This document shows, piece by piece, positions 53,423 through 62,792 of a stretch of DNA of 64,000 nucleotides (positions are counted from its first letter, which is position 1; each line of letters opens with the position of its first letter). The DNA is from an uncultured Lachnospiraceae bacterium (lineage in GTDB: Bacteria; Bacillota; Clostridia; Lachnospirales; Lachnospiraceae), in the NCBI GenBank assembly GCA_934394565.1, contig CAKRQV010000002.1, positions 124,001 to 188,000 on the forward strand, read 5' to 3'. A program made the translations under genes and the position numbers. Under the pieces are notes generated by a model that was not told the origin of the DNA, searched no databases, and worked only from the letters and a program-made list of their open reading frames with translations.

Positions 53423-55180
53423 TTATGCAGAAAACTGGCTGTTATACAGCTTTGCATACAGGCCATTGTTCTTTAGTAAGGTATCATGGCTGCCCTGCTC
53501 GACAATATGGCCATCCTCCATAACAAGGATCACATCAGCTTCGCGGATCGTTGACAGACGGTGGGCTACGATAAAGGAGGTTCTGCCCTCCATCATCTTC
53601 GCAAAAGCCTTCTGAATGCGGATCTCCGTACGGGTATCGATCGAAGAGGTTGCCTCATCAAGGATCAGCATCGGCGGCAGACACAGCATAACACGGGTGA
53701 TACAAAGAAGCTGCTTCTGGCCCTGGGACAGATTACCGCCATCTTCCTGGATATATGTGTCATACCCCTTCGGCAGTCGCTTGATAAAGCTGTGCGCATG
53801 GGAGGCTTTGGCTGCAGCGATCATCTCTTCCTCAGTCGCCTCCGGCTTAGCCATACAGATGTTCTCACGGATCGTACCGTTTTTGAGCCAGGTATCCTGC
53901 AGCACCATGCCAAAATTGCCACGCAGACTCTCTCTGGTATAATCGCGGATGTCCGTGCCATCTACGGAAATACTGCCCTTATTTACATCGTAAAAACGAA
54001 GCAGCAGATTGATCAGCGTTGTTTTACCACAACCTGTCGGACCAACCAAAGCCACTCTCTCACCCGGCTTCACATGCAGGTTCAGGTTCTCGATCAGTGG
54101 CTTCTCCGGCACATAGGAAAAAGCAACATTCTTTAATTCCACATGGCCCTTCGCCTCAGTCAGTACAGCGACATCGGCGGCATCTGGCACCTGTGGTTCT
54201 TCTTCGATCAGCTCAATCAGACGTCCCGCACAGGCCAGAGCATTCTGCAGCTCTGTTACCACCCCGGAAATCTCATTAAACGGCTTGGTATACTGGTTTG
54301 CATAGCTTAACATACAGCTCAGCTGACCTACGCTCAAGCCTCCACCGATGACCAGAAACGCGCCACACAGTGCCACACCGGTATAGACCAGACTGTTGAC
54401 AAAACGTGTACACGGATTGGTCAGGGAAGAGAAAAATACGGCCTGTAAAGAACATTTCTGCAGTCTGTCATTGATCTCGTCAAAATGCTCCAGCATACTT
54501 TCCTGCTGGCCGAAGGCCTGCACGATCTTCTGGTTGCCGATGGCTTCATCGATCAACGTGGTCTGCTCACCGCGAGTCTTTGACTGCAGGATAAACATAT
54601 TATAGGTTCTTTTGGCAATAAACGCTGCAACAAAGAGGGATACCGGTGTGACCAGTACCACCACCAGAGTGATTTTCAGATTGACCGACAGCATAAAACC
54701 CAGCGTACCCGCGATTGTCAGCACACCGGTAAACAGCTGGGTAAAGCCCATCAAAAGACCATCAGCAAACTGGTCCGCATCAGTGATCACGCGGCTCACG
54801 ATCTCACCGGACGGATGTCTGTCCAGATAGGACAGTGGCAGAATCTCGATCTTTTTGAAGGCATCCTCTCGCAGATTGCGGACAACTTCATAAGTGACAT
54901 GATTATTTGCCACATTCATAATCCACTGGCAGACCGCCGTCAGCAGGATCACCAGGATCATCAGATGTGCAATACCATAGATTTTCGTAAAATCCACTTT
55001 CTGCGGTCCTATAATACAGTCGATCGCCTGACCGGAAAGTACCGGCAGATACAATGTGCCGGCTACCGTGCACGCCGCCATCAGAAGGGAAAGGATGAGC
55101 CATCCGCTCTGTTTCTTTACATATCTAAGGATTTTGGATAATGTACCTTTTTTGACCTTTGCTTTTGTCTTACCAGCCAT
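53423..55180 (-). CDS. ABC exporter half-transporter, catalytically complete partner (second locus)
   Basis: A 585-residue fused membrane-ATPase subunit. Six hydrophobic segments are followed by Walker A GPTGCGKTT, signature LSQGQKQL, and Walker B MLILDEATSSID with the catalytic Glu. A basic N-terminal tail (MAGKTKAKVKKG) precedes the first membrane segment. The start is in a TAATG overlap with the upstream gene, and GGAGG lies just upstream. Together with the 55180-56907 product it should form an asymmetric exporter; substrate unknown. Confidence 0.92.
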   Translation of the reverse strand: MAGKTKAKVKKGTLSKILRYVKKQSGWLILSLLMAACTVAGTLYLPVLSGQAIDCIIGPQKVDFTKIYGIAHLMILVILLTAVCQWIMNVANNHVTYEVVRNLREDAFKKIEILPLSYLDRHPSGEIVSRVITDADQFADGLLMGFTQLFTGVLTIAGTLGFMLSVNLKITLVVVLVTPVSLFVAAFIAKRTYNMFILQSKTRGEQTTLIDEAIGNQKIVQAFGQQESMLEHFDEINDRLQKCSLQAVFFSSLTNPCTRFVNSLVYTGVALCGAFLVIGGGLSVGQLSCMLSYANQYTKPFNEISGVVTELQNALACAGRLIELIEEEPQVPDAADVAVLTEAKGHVELKNVAFSYVPEKPLIENLNLHVKPGERVALVGPTGCGKTTLINLLLRFYDVNKGSISVDGTDIRDYTRESLRGNFGMVLQDTWLKNGTIRENICMAKPEATEEEMIAAAKASHAHSFIKRLPKGYDTYIQEDGGNLSQGQKQLLCITRVMLCLPPMLILDEATSSIDTRTEIRIQKAFAKMMEGRTSFIVAHRLSTIREADVILVMEDGHIVEQGSHDTLLKNNGLYAKLYNSQFSA

Positions 55181-56907
55181 TATGCCTCCTCCTTTCTGTA
55201 TTGGGAATCGTAAATCTCACGATAAACCTCACAGCTTTCCAGTAGTTCATCGTGTGTACCGATACCGACAGCGCGGCCATCATCGAGTACCACGATCTGA
55301 TCTGCGGAATGAATGCTGGCGGTACGCTGGGATACGATAAATACGGTCGTATCTGTATCCATTTCCCGGATAGCCTGACGCAGAGCGGCATCCGTTGCAT
55401 AGTCAAGCGCCGAAGCACTGTCGTCGAGGATCAGGATATCCGGCTTTCTGACCAGCGCCCGGGCGATCGTCAGACGCTGTCTCTGTCCACCGGAGAAATT
55501 GCGTCCGCCCTGCTCTACCGGCTCATCAAGGCCGAGCGGCTTGGCTTCCACAACATTCAGCGCCTGGGCTGTTTTTAACGCTTCATATAACTCTTCATCC
55601 GTTGCTCCCGGATTACCCCAGAGCAGGTTTTCACGGATCGTTCCGGAAAACAGGACGGCTTTCTGCATAACGATACCGATCCTGGCACGCAGTGCTTCGA
55701 GCTGGTAGTCATTTACGGAAATACCATCGATGGAAAGCTTTCCTTTACTGATATCATAAAATCTCGGCAACAGATGTACCAGTGTTGTCTTACCGGAACC
55801 TGTACCTCCGATCACACCGATGGTCTGTCCCTTTTTCACATGCAGGGTAATATCTTCCAGAGATGGCTCCTTGGAGCCGCTATAGCACATGGAAACATGG
55901 TCGAATACGATATAGTCATCCTCTGTATGCTGTGCACCATCCTCCAGCTGTCCATCCTTCTGGGACGGCTTCACCTCCAGAATCTGCTGGATACGGTTAC
56001 CGCAGGCTACAGCCTTTGTCACGGAAATGATCAGATTGGCCAGCTTCACCAGCTCCACAAGAATCTGGGACATATAATTGACCAGTGCAATCACCTGTCC
56101 CTGGGTCAGGATACCATCATCAACCTGATGACCGCCAACATAGAGAACGACAACGATCGCCATATTGATGATGATCAGCGTCAGCGGATTCATCAATGCG
56201 GAAAATTTACCGACAAAGCGCTGCAGTACGTTCAGCTGGGCATTCATGTCCATAAATTCTTCTGTTTCCTGCACTTCTCTGTGGAAAGCACGGATTACAC
56301 GCACACCGGTCAGATTTTCTCTGGTTTTTCCCAGTACGCGATCGAGGGCAGCCTGTACCTTTTTGAACATTGGCATGCTCAGAAGCATAATGCCAAAGAC
56401 AACGACCGACAGCAGAGGGATCGTCACCACAAAGACCAGTGCGGCTTTCGCATTGACCGTAAAGGCCATGATCATTGCGCCAAAGACGATGAACGGGGAA
56501 CGTAAAAACAGGCGCAGAACGAGGTTGACGCCGTTCTGTACCTGATTGATGTCGTTGGTCATACGGGTAATCAGCGTCGAGGTTCCCATGGTGTCAAGCT
56601 CTGTGAAGGACAGACTTTCGATATGGGAAAACAGGACATGGCGCAGCTTTGTGGAAAAGCTGACGGCAGCCTTGGCAGCAAAGTACTGTGCGGTTACGGA
56701 GCACAGCAGGCCGATGATACCGAGGGCTACCATGATACCGGCACGGCTTAAAATATAGCTTTTATTTTCTCCAGCGATACCGATATCTACGATGGAGGCC
56801 ACTACAAGGGGCACAAAGAGTTCAAAGCATGCTTCAAGCATCTTGAACAGAGGAGCCAGGATACATTCTTTCCGGTACTCCTTCAGATAACGTAATAGTT
56901 TTTTCAT
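55180..56907 (-). CDS. ABC exporter half-transporter with degenerate ATP site (second locus)
   Basis: A 575-residue fused membrane-ATPase subunit. Walker A GGTGSGKTT, signature FSGGQRQR, Walker B ILILDDSASALD with Asp in place of catalytic Glu, as in the first exporter pair (29892). The ribosome binding site is weak (AGAAGAG). It is the first gene of its operon; no regulator gene is next to it, unlike the marR locus. Confidence 0.92.
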   Translation of the reverse strand: MKKLLRYLKEYRKECILAPLFKMLEACFELFVPLVVASIVDIGIAGENKSYILSRAGIMVALGIIGLLCSVTAQYFAAKAAVSFSTKLRHVLFSHIESLSFTELDTMGTSTLITRMTNDINQVQNGVNLVLRLFLRSPFIVFGAMIMAFTVNAKAALVFVVTIPLLSVVVFGIMLLSMPMFKKVQAALDRVLGKTRENLTGVRVIRAFHREVQETEEFMDMNAQLNVLQRFVGKFSALMNPLTLIIINMAIVVVLYVGGHQVDDGILTQGQVIALVNYMSQILVELVKLANLIISVTKAVACGNRIQQILEVKPSQKDGQLEDGAQHTEDDYIVFDHVSMCYSGSKEPSLEDITLHVKKGQTIGVIGGTGSGKTTLVHLLPRFYDISKGKLSIDGISVNDYQLEALRARIGIVMQKAVLFSGTIRENLLWGNPGATDEELYEALKTAQALNVVEAKPLGLDEPVEQGGRNFSGGQRQRLTIARALVRKPDILILDDSASALDYATDAALRQAIREMDTDTTVFIVSQRTASIHSADQIVVLDDGRAVGIGTHDELLESCEVYREIYDSQYRKEEA

Positions 56908-56978
56908 GGGATTTCTCTTCTTTGCTTATGGATTTGCATGCCGGGATATTGTTTTCTGTATCTGCATGCGTAATTTTT

Positions 56979-57007
56979 ATCTTACCATAGAAGTAAAGAG
57001 ATGTCAT
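56979..57007 (-). promoter_or_regulatory. Promoter of the second ABC exporter operon
   Basis: On the minus strand ATGACA (57007-57002), a 17-nt spacer and TAAGAT (56984-56979), 72 nt before the start codon. Confidence 0.5.
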
Positions 57008-57086
57008 GTGCTTCTTTTGCAAATGAATATGACGGACGGACGCCCCAGGAGGCACACACTTCGTTACATACAACCGAAAAAGCTAT

Positions 57087-57776
57087 TTATCGAACGCCGG
57101 TCAGATATAACAGTGCCTCTTTTGCTTCCTCTTTGTGTGTTGCGGTTGTCAGTACTCCGGCACAGACGGGACTGTACGGGACGATGCCGTAGGCGGATAT
57201 ACGCGCTGTATCCAGCGTCACCATACCGTCCTGAATATGATCCGCTGCCAGCGAAAGATCATCGCCAAACAGTTCTTCTGCTGACAGGAATACCCCCTGT
57301 GCTTCATACTCTCTGTATGTTTCTTCATCACAGAGCACGATATCCATCTCACCTGTGCTGAGCCATACACTCATCATTACGGAAGCTTCATAGTTGCTCG
57401 AAGACAATACGCTGTTGGTCACAGGCACTGTTTCATGGATATTTTCCGCCCCCAGCAAGGTGCGCAGATCCTCAGACAAACGATCCATGCCTTCATCGGA
57501 TCCCATCTCCGTATCGGAAATATTCACATATAACAACGGCTTTTCCTGTGCATTCTGCCAAATCTGTACACCGGTAACGACTGCCACAACGACAAGCAGT
57601 GGGACGAGCAGCCATATTTTATAGTATGTCCACAGATACCCCAGCTTTTTCGTGCCGGACATTCCTTTGATCTTTTCTTTTTCCATCCGGCGTTTTTCTT
57701 TCTTCGTCAGATCCGACTCATAGACCGGACGGGCTGTATCCTGCAGTTCTTCCGGTTTTTTTTCTTCAATACGCAT
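57087..57776 (-). CDS. Membrane-anchored protein of unknown function
   Basis: A 229-residue protein. The first ~50 residues are highly charged and cytoplasmic (ESDLTKKEKRRMEKEKIK), then one membrane segment (IWLLVPLLVVVAVVTGVQIW, ~57-76), then an extracellular domain of ~150 residues. The latter has EMDIVLCDEETYREYEAQGV and SAYGIVPYSPVCAGV, faintly like a solute-binding fold. ATG 57776 lies 7 nt from GGAG; an upstream ATG is less likely. It lies upstream of the exporter genes on the same strand but with a separate promoter between. Function not recognised. Confidence 0.72.
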   Translation of the reverse strand: MRIEEKKPEELQDTARPVYESDLTKKEKRRMEKEKIKGMSGTKKLGYLWTYYKIWLLVPLLVVVAVVTGVQIWQNAQEKPLLYVNISDTEMGSDEGMDRLSEDLRTLLGAENIHETVPVTNSVLSSSNYEASVMMSVWLSTGEMDIVLCDEETYREYEAQGVFLSAEELFGDDLSLAADHIQDGMVTLDTARISAYGIVPYSPVCAGVLTTATHKEEAKEALLYLTGVR

Positions 57777-57858
57777 ATGTATACTCCATTGTTTTCTCAC
57801 TCTTTTTTACCACATGCACCGGCAACAGGCAAAGCTTTATCCCTGTGGGCATCAACCA

Positions 57859-57936
57859 AAAACAGAGCGTGACATTTTCTACCGGCTATTGTACCATACC
57901 TATCCGGCAAAAAAAGCACGCTCTGTTGTTTTTTAG
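57859..57936. terminator. Bidirectional terminator after the symporter gene
   Basis: AACAGAGCGTG and CACGCTCTGTT form an 11-bp stem with a large loop that has an inner CCGGC/GCCGG stem. T-tracts follow on both strands (GTTTTTTAG on plus, TTTTTGG on minus). It is 30 nt past the symporter stop. Confidence 0.75.
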
Positions 57937-57965
57937 AATACTTTCACATTTACACAGCAGTTTTA

Positions 57966-59333
57966 TCAAAAGAATTTTGAAATGTAACCCTGCACAAAGA
58001 TAAGCAGTACAATCAGCGGCAGGATATACGTCATATAACTACGGATGGCTCTTGGCAGCTTCACGCCCTTACCTGTATTGACTTCTTTTTCAAAGTTATC
58101 AAATCCCCAGCCGTACTTTGTGGTACAAAACAGCAGATACACCAGACTGCCCAGTGGCAGAATATTGTTGCTGACAAGAAAATCCTCAAGATCCAGCACA
58201 TTGGTACCTGCGCCCAGCGGAGTAAAGCCGCTCAGCACATTGAAGCCAAGGATACACGGCATCGACAGGATGATAATGACGATTGCATTACATACTGCTG
58301 CCTTTTTACGGCTGCATCCGGTCATGTCCATGGCAAAGGACATGATATTTTCAAACACCGCAATAACCGTAGACATCGCTGCAAAGGACATAAACAGGAA
58401 GAAGAAGAAGCCCCAGATCCGTCCACCTGCCATGGCATTGAATACATTCGGCAGAGTGATAAAGATCAAACTCGGTCCACTGCCGGCTTCTACGCCATAG
58501 GCAAAGCAGGCCGGGAAAATGATCAGACCTGCCATCAGTGCCACAAGGGTATCCAATACAGTCACACTGATTGCCTCGCCTGGCAGGGCTCTTTCCTTGT
58601 CAATATAGCTGCCAAAGATTGCCAGTGCGCCGATACCGATACTCAAGGTAAAGAATGACTGACCAAGTGCTGCAAAAACAGCTTCGCCAAGCCCCGCTTC
58701 CACAAGCTTGTGAAAATCCGGTTTCAGATAGAAAGAGATACCCTCCTGTCCACCTTCGAGAAATACAGAATGTACAGCCAGCACAATCATTAACACCAGC
58801 AGGCAGATCATCATAACCTTCGTGATACGTTCCACACCATTTTGCAGACCACCGGCACAGATGGCAAAGCAGACAACGACAATAATGACCATACACACCG
58901 TCATCAGCCCCGGATTCTGTGTCAGACTGCCAAAAGCGTTCTGCACGCCTTCTGTATCCAATGCTGCAAAGTCCCCTCGCAACATCTTGAAGCAGTACAA
59001 AATCATCCATCCGGCGATCGTTGTATAAAACATCATCAACAGATAGTTACCGGCAATCGCTGTCCACTTGTGCAAATGCCACTTGGTTCCCTTTGGTTCC
59101 AACTCATCGAAAGACTTTGCCACACTCTTCTGGCTGGCACGTCCTACGGCAAACTCTGCGATCACAATCGGCAGTCCCAGAACGATCAGGAAAAACAGAT
59201 ACATCAATACGAAAGCTGCCCCGCCGTACTTTCCGACGATATAGGGGAAACGCCACACATTTCCCAGACCGATCGCACATCCCGCTGAAATCAGGATAAA
59301 TCCCAGACGGGAAGAAAATTTTTCTCTCTTCAT
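57966..59333 (-). CDS. Neurotransmitter:sodium symporter family (SNF) amino-acid transporter
   Basis: A 455-residue sodium-coupled transporter of the LeuT fold with about 11 membrane segments, as in bacterial MhsT-like members. FILISAGCAIGLGNVWRFPY is the TM1 signature that binds substrate and sodium. It imports an amino acid; tryptophan, tyrosine or glycine cannot be told apart from motifs. ATG 59333 lies 5 nt from GGAGG; the ATG four codons upstream overlaps that site. It lies downstream of the glycine-riboswitch gene, but a terminator separates them. Confidence 0.93.
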   Translation of the reverse strand: MKREKFSSRLGFILISAGCAIGLGNVWRFPYIVGKYGGAAFVLMYLFFLIVLGLPIVIAEFAVGRASQKSVAKSFDELEPKGTKWHLHKWTAIAGNYLLMMFYTTIAGWMILYCFKMLRGDFAALDTEGVQNAFGSLTQNPGLMTVCMVIIVVVCFAICAGGLQNGVERITKVMMICLLVLMIVLAVHSVFLEGGQEGISFYLKPDFHKLVEAGLGEAVFAALGQSFFTLSIGIGALAIFGSYIDKERALPGEAISVTVLDTLVALMAGLIIFPACFAYGVEAGSGPSLIFITLPNVFNAMAGGRIWGFFFFLFMSFAAMSTVIAVFENIMSFAMDMTGCSRKKAAVCNAIVIIILSMPCILGFNVLSGFTPLGAGTNVLDLEDFLVSNNILPLGSLVYLLFCTTKYGWGFDNFEKEVNTGKGVKLPRAIRSYMTYILPLIVLLIFVQGYISKFF

Positions 59334-59431
59334 AATTACCTCCACATTTTTGTGTACCGCAGCTTTTTCACCTGTCCTGTTAAAAAAACTGCATTTTGTA
59401 TTATGTCATATTCAAGATGGAATTTCCATAG

Positions 59432-59462
59432 AAAAAAGTGCAGAAAAACTCTGCACTTTTTC
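59432..59462. terminator. Terminator between the saccharopine-dehydrogenase-like gene and the symporter
   Basis: AAAAAGTGCAGA and TCTGCACTTTTT pair around a short loop, with T-tracts on both strands. It should end the riboswitch-controlled transcript before the symporter gene. The rest of the gap 59334-59626 shows no further feature. Confidence 0.8.
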
Positions 59463-59626
59463 TATATTTCGTACAATTTACAGTGATTCAGTTTTTTTCA
59501 CCGGCCGCCTGATTCAAAAACGCAATATGCTGCAAAAATCACATCCACGATCTCCAACCTGTCGTGAAAGAACGTGCAGCCGTTTTCTTCGTATGTTTTC
59601 ATATTTTCGACCGCATTAACTTGCGT

Positions 59627-60892
59627 TTATACCTCTGTTTTCGTCGACATTTCGATCACATGCCAGGAAAAACCAGTCTCTTCCATCAGTGCCAGATATG
59701 GTTCCGGTGCAAAATACTCCGGCGAATATACCCCCGCCTCCTGCCATATTCCTTTGCCAATCAACTCGACAGCCAGGGCTGCGCCAAAGCCTGTCTGCGC
59801 CACAACCGCCTGTGAACCCCAGCGAGCCATGGAAGACTGATTGTCAAAATTCTGGTACAGAAAATATTCCTTATGTGCACCATTCTTTTGCCCGACGCAA
59901 TGTACACCCACCAGCATCTCGCCGGTCATCTCATTGCCGATATCCTTTGGCTGCGGCGCACAGGCAGCCACCACATCCCGTGGAACGACCTGCACCTCTC
60001 CCACCTGCACCGGCTTTAAGCTGCGAAGCCCCAGATGATCGATGACCTTTAAGGCCGTGATCAGATTATCGTCCAGACTGATCTTAAACGTTGCCTTTTT
60101 CAGGCCATACTGTGCCAGAAAGCGTGCAAACGTCACGACCTCCTCATGCTCAACCTTGACCAGAGTATTGTCCCCCACGCCGTCTGGCATCGAAAACGTC
60201 TCCTGTCCGGCGAAAGCCTTTTCCACAATAAAACCGCCCCGCTCAGCGTCGTATTCCACATTCGGATTCATGACCTCATCAAGTACCGTCCATACATTAA
60301 AACCAAACTGGATCGCATCCGGATCCGCCCCTGGAACGGACAGATTGCCGCCATCCTTGACGTGGGCTTCCGTCATAGTATCCAAAAGATGGGTTGCCGC
60401 ATATTTTGCAAAGACATTGACCACACCCGGATCGATGCCCAGACAGATTACAGCCATCTGCCCTTTTTCCTTCCACTTTTGATGCCGGTCAAAATTATAC
60501 TTTGTCATCGGCTCTGTATAGCTGTTTTCGATACCGGTACCATATCCCGGTTCTTCCATCGGCACAGACCAGGTCCCCATATTGGCGTAATTGGCTCCAG
60601 CTTCAAAAGCCGCATCAAAAATATAGTTACTTGCAAACGGCGGTGCTGCATCCATCACAAAATCAATGCCTTGCTCCCGGATCAGTGTCTTCATCTGCTC
60701 TTTATCTGTGGCATTGATCTGCGCAGAAGAAAAGCGTGCATCGTCCAGAATACCGGCCACCTCTTTTGCCCTGGCAGCATCATAATCACCTACCAGCACA
60801 TACGACAACCATTCTCCCTTCGGATCACGCCATTTTAAAATTTTTAACATACTTTCACCGACCGCTCCGGCACCTACTAACATCATTCGCAT
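59627..60892 (-). CDS. Saccharopine dehydrogenase-family protein (carboxynorspermidine-synthase-like)
   Basis: A 421-residue NADP-dependent dehydrogenase. It starts MRMMLVGAGAVGESMLKIL (GxGxVG nucleotide site). FVMDAAPPFASNYIFDAAFE, GIDPGVVNVFAKYAA and LRSLKPVQVGEVQVVPRDV fit the family that reduces carboxynorspermidine or saccharopine-like imines. The true substrate is not clear; no norspermidine decarboxylase gene is adjacent. ATG 60892 lies 8 nt from GGAGG; longer in-frame reading into the riboswitch region (to 61048) is excluded. A glycine riboswitch and terminator lie upstream, so glycine should control it, which is unexpected. Confidence 0.86.
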   Translation of the reverse strand: MRMMLVGAGAVGESMLKILKWRDPKGEWLSYVLVGDYDAARAKEVAGILDDARFSSAQINATDKEQMKTLIREQGIDFVMDAAPPFASNYIFDAAFEAGANYANMGTWSVPMEEPGYGTGIENSYTEPMTKYNFDRHQKWKEKGQMAVICLGIDPGVVNVFAKYAATHLLDTMTEAHVKDGGNLSVPGADPDAIQFGFNVWTVLDEVMNPNVEYDAERGGFIVEKAFAGQETFSMPDGVGDNTLVKVEHEEVVTFARFLAQYGLKKATFKISLDDNLITALKVIDHLGLRSLKPVQVGEVQVVPRDVVAACAPQPKDIGNEMTGEMLVGVHCVGQKNGAHKEYFLYQNFDNQSSMARWGSQAVVAQTGFGAALAVELIGKGIWQEAGVYSPEYFAPEPYLALMEETGFSWHVIEMSTKTEV

Positions 60893-61033
60893 AAAAACAT
60901 CCTCCTTTTGTCTGCATCTATCTGTATATGATGCTCCCTTTGTTTTAAGAATGTTTTTCGCAGTTTTCGATATCCCGGAAGATTTCCTGCGGCGTCTGTC
61001 CAAGGCAGTTTTACTTTTCCTCAAAAAACATAT

Positions 61034-61079
61034 AAAAACAGAGAGCACAGATGTTCTTTTTACATCTGCTGCCCTCTGT
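61034..61079 (-). terminator. Riboswitch expression-platform terminator
   Basis: On the minus strand ACAGAGGGCAGCAGATGT pairs with ACATCTGTGCTCTCTGT around AAAAAGA, followed by TTTTTAT. Its 5' strand uses the ACAGAG that closes the riboswitch, so aptamer folding and termination exclude each other. This makes it an ON switch. Confidence 0.85.
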
Positions 61080-61243
61080 CCTTTTGCCAGTTGGTTATAG
61101 CCACGTAGGCGATGGATATCTCCATGCTCTCCAGAGTCCCGTGAGATTACCTTCCTTTTGCCTGTCAGTTTCTACCTGGAAATGATGCCTTCCCAGGCTT
61201 TGCTTCTTCGGCCCCGACGTGTGCGTCGGTGTCTAGAGTAATC
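61074..61243 (-). promoter_or_regulatory. Glycine riboswitch (first aptamer complete, second reduced)
   Basis: On the minus strand P1 is GATTAC/GTAATC. Inside are GCCGAAGAAGCAAAGCC, then GAAACTGACAGGCAAAAGGA, the hallmark glycine-aptamer segments. GGACTCTGGAGAGC links to a shorter second unit that ends AACTGGCAAAAGGACAGAG. The second lacks the GAAG-GGGCAA segment (CCTACGTGG instead), so it is degenerate or diverged. Established knowledge: glycine riboswitches switch on gcv or glycine transport genes. Confidence 0.82.
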
Positions 61244-61266
61244 GTTAGCCGGTCATATATAGCTAT

Positions 61267-61296
61267 ATCATAGCATACCGACATTTTTTCTGTAAA
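61267..61296 (-). promoter_or_regulatory. Promoter of the glycine-riboswitch transcript
   Basis: On the minus strand TTTACA (61296-61291), an 18-nt spacer and TATGAT (61272-61267), ~20 nt before the first aptamer. The gap 60893-61353 otherwise holds only the riboswitch and terminator. Confidence 0.5.
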
Positions 61297-61353
61297 GCTT
61301 TAATGAGCTATTATTCTTTTATTTTCTGATCTGTTTCTAATGCCAGGCACACC

Positions 61354-62637
61354 TTAATCCACACGAATCACAGAAGAAATCTCCCGTACGATCGACATTC
61401 CTTCAAGAATCGTCAGTGCATCCCTGAGATGCCGCTCCTTGACAGCTGCTGTGATCAATACCAGCTCAGCACAGTCTTCTTTGCGACGTCTTTGCATAAC
61501 CTGCTCGAGACTGACAGAATTATTACCAAATACAGCAGCAATGCTGGCCAGTACACCGGTACGGTCCTCGACACGAATACGGATAAAATACTTGCTGTAG
61601 GTCTCTTCCACCGGTACGATAGGCAGTTCTTTATAACAGGTACAGCCGATCCGTCCACAGCAGCCAAAGGCCATATTGCGGATAATCTCAAAGATATCGC
61701 CGACAACAGCACTGGCAGTTGGCAGCTCACCTGCACCACGACCATAAAACATTGTATCCTGCACGGCATCGCCCCGTACAAAGACGGCATTGTAGGAATC
61801 ATTGACAGAAGCCAGCGGATGATCCTGTGCGATCAGCATCGGATGTACCATAACCTCCACACCTTTTTCTGTATTTCTGGCTACACCCAGCAGCTTGATC
61901 ACATGCCCCATATCCCGGGCATATCGGATATCTCTGGCTGAGATCTTTGTAATACCCTCGGTATGGACATCCGCAAAGGTCACGCGGGAATTAAAGGCAA
62001 CGCATGCCAGAATCGCCATCTTACGTCCGGCATCCAGTCCTTCCACATCTGCTGTCGGATCACTCTCGGCATAGCCAAGATCCTGTGCCAGCTTCAGAGC
62101 ATCGGAAAACTCCATGCCGTCCTGTGTCATCTTTGTCAGGATAAAGTTTGTCGTACCGTTGACTATACCCATCACTTCTGTGATATGATTGCCGGTCAGT
62201 GACTGTTTTAATGGTCCGATGATCGGGATGCCACCGGCCACAGCTGCCTCATAGAGAAGATCGCAGTGATTCTCAGCCGCAGTATCCATCAAAAGGTGAC
62301 CCTCCTGTGCCAACAGATCCTTATTGGCCGTAACAACATGCTTGCCAGCCTGCAACGCCTTAAGAATATAGCTCTTGGCCGGTTCGATACCGCCCATCAC
62401 CTCGACAACAATCCGGATCTCGTGATCCTGTATAATCTCCTCTATATCGTTTGTCAGAATTGACGCATCCTCTACTTTTGCTTTGGCCTTTTCGATATTC
62501 CGCACCAGCACTTTCTTGATCTCGACGGTCGTTCCAAGCTTTCGCTCCATCTCCTCTGCCTGCATACGGATTACTTTGTATACACCGCCACCTACCGTTC
62601 CAAGACCCAGCAGTGCGATCTTTGTTACATTTTCCAT
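61354..62637 (-). CDS. hom: Homoserine dehydrogenase
   Basis: This enzyme reduces aspartate semialdehyde to homoserine for threonine and methionine synthesis. It has 427 residues from the ATG at 62637 (AGAGG 6 nt upstream; an in-frame ATG at 62652 overlaps that site). KIALLGLGTVGGGVYKV is the nucleotide site; VTANKDLLA and GIVNGTTNFIL with SDPTADVEGLDAGRK are catalytic blocks. Residues ~345-427 form an ACT domain (YFIRIRVEDRTGVLASIAAV), the usual site of feedback control by threonine. A TATGAT -10 at about 62705 suggests its own promoter. Confidence 0.96.
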   Translation of the reverse strand: MENVTKIALLGLGTVGGGVYKVIRMQAEEMERKLGTTVEIKKVLVRNIEKAKAKVEDASILTNDIEEIIQDHEIRIVVEVMGGIEPAKSYILKALQAGKHVVTANKDLLAQEGHLLMDTAAENHCDLLYEAAVAGGIPIIGPLKQSLTGNHITEVMGIVNGTTNFILTKMTQDGMEFSDALKLAQDLGYAESDPTADVEGLDAGRKMAILACVAFNSRVTFADVHTEGITKISARDIRYARDMGHVIKLLGVARNTEKGVEVMVHPMLIAQDHPLASVNDSYNAVFVRGDAVQDTMFYGRGAGELPTASAVVGDIFEIIRNMAFGCCGRIGCTCYKELPIVPVEETYSKYFIRIRVEDRTGVLASIAAVFGNNSVSLEQVMQRRRKEDCAELVLITAAVKERHLRDALTILEGMSIVREISSVIRVD

Positions 62638-62792
62638 AATTGTCCTCTCCATTGTACAGCATGACCGGTTGTCTACCGGCCGAATCTTACAGTTTTTTGT
62701 ATCATACCATCAAACTATGGTTTTCGCTACTGTACAGATTGGATTTTTACAGGAACTTTGTTTGTTTTCACACACTATATGGCTGGTAATGC

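Noticed and set aside
60893..61048. N-terminal extension of the saccharopine-dehydrogenase-like protein
   Set aside because: The extra 52 codons overlap the riboswitch terminator and lack a ribosome binding site, while the ATG at 60892 has a good one.
62638..62792. T-box, SAM or lysine riboswitch ahead of hom
   Set aside because: No T-box sequence or aptamer core was found; only a small GACCGG-type hairpin is present.
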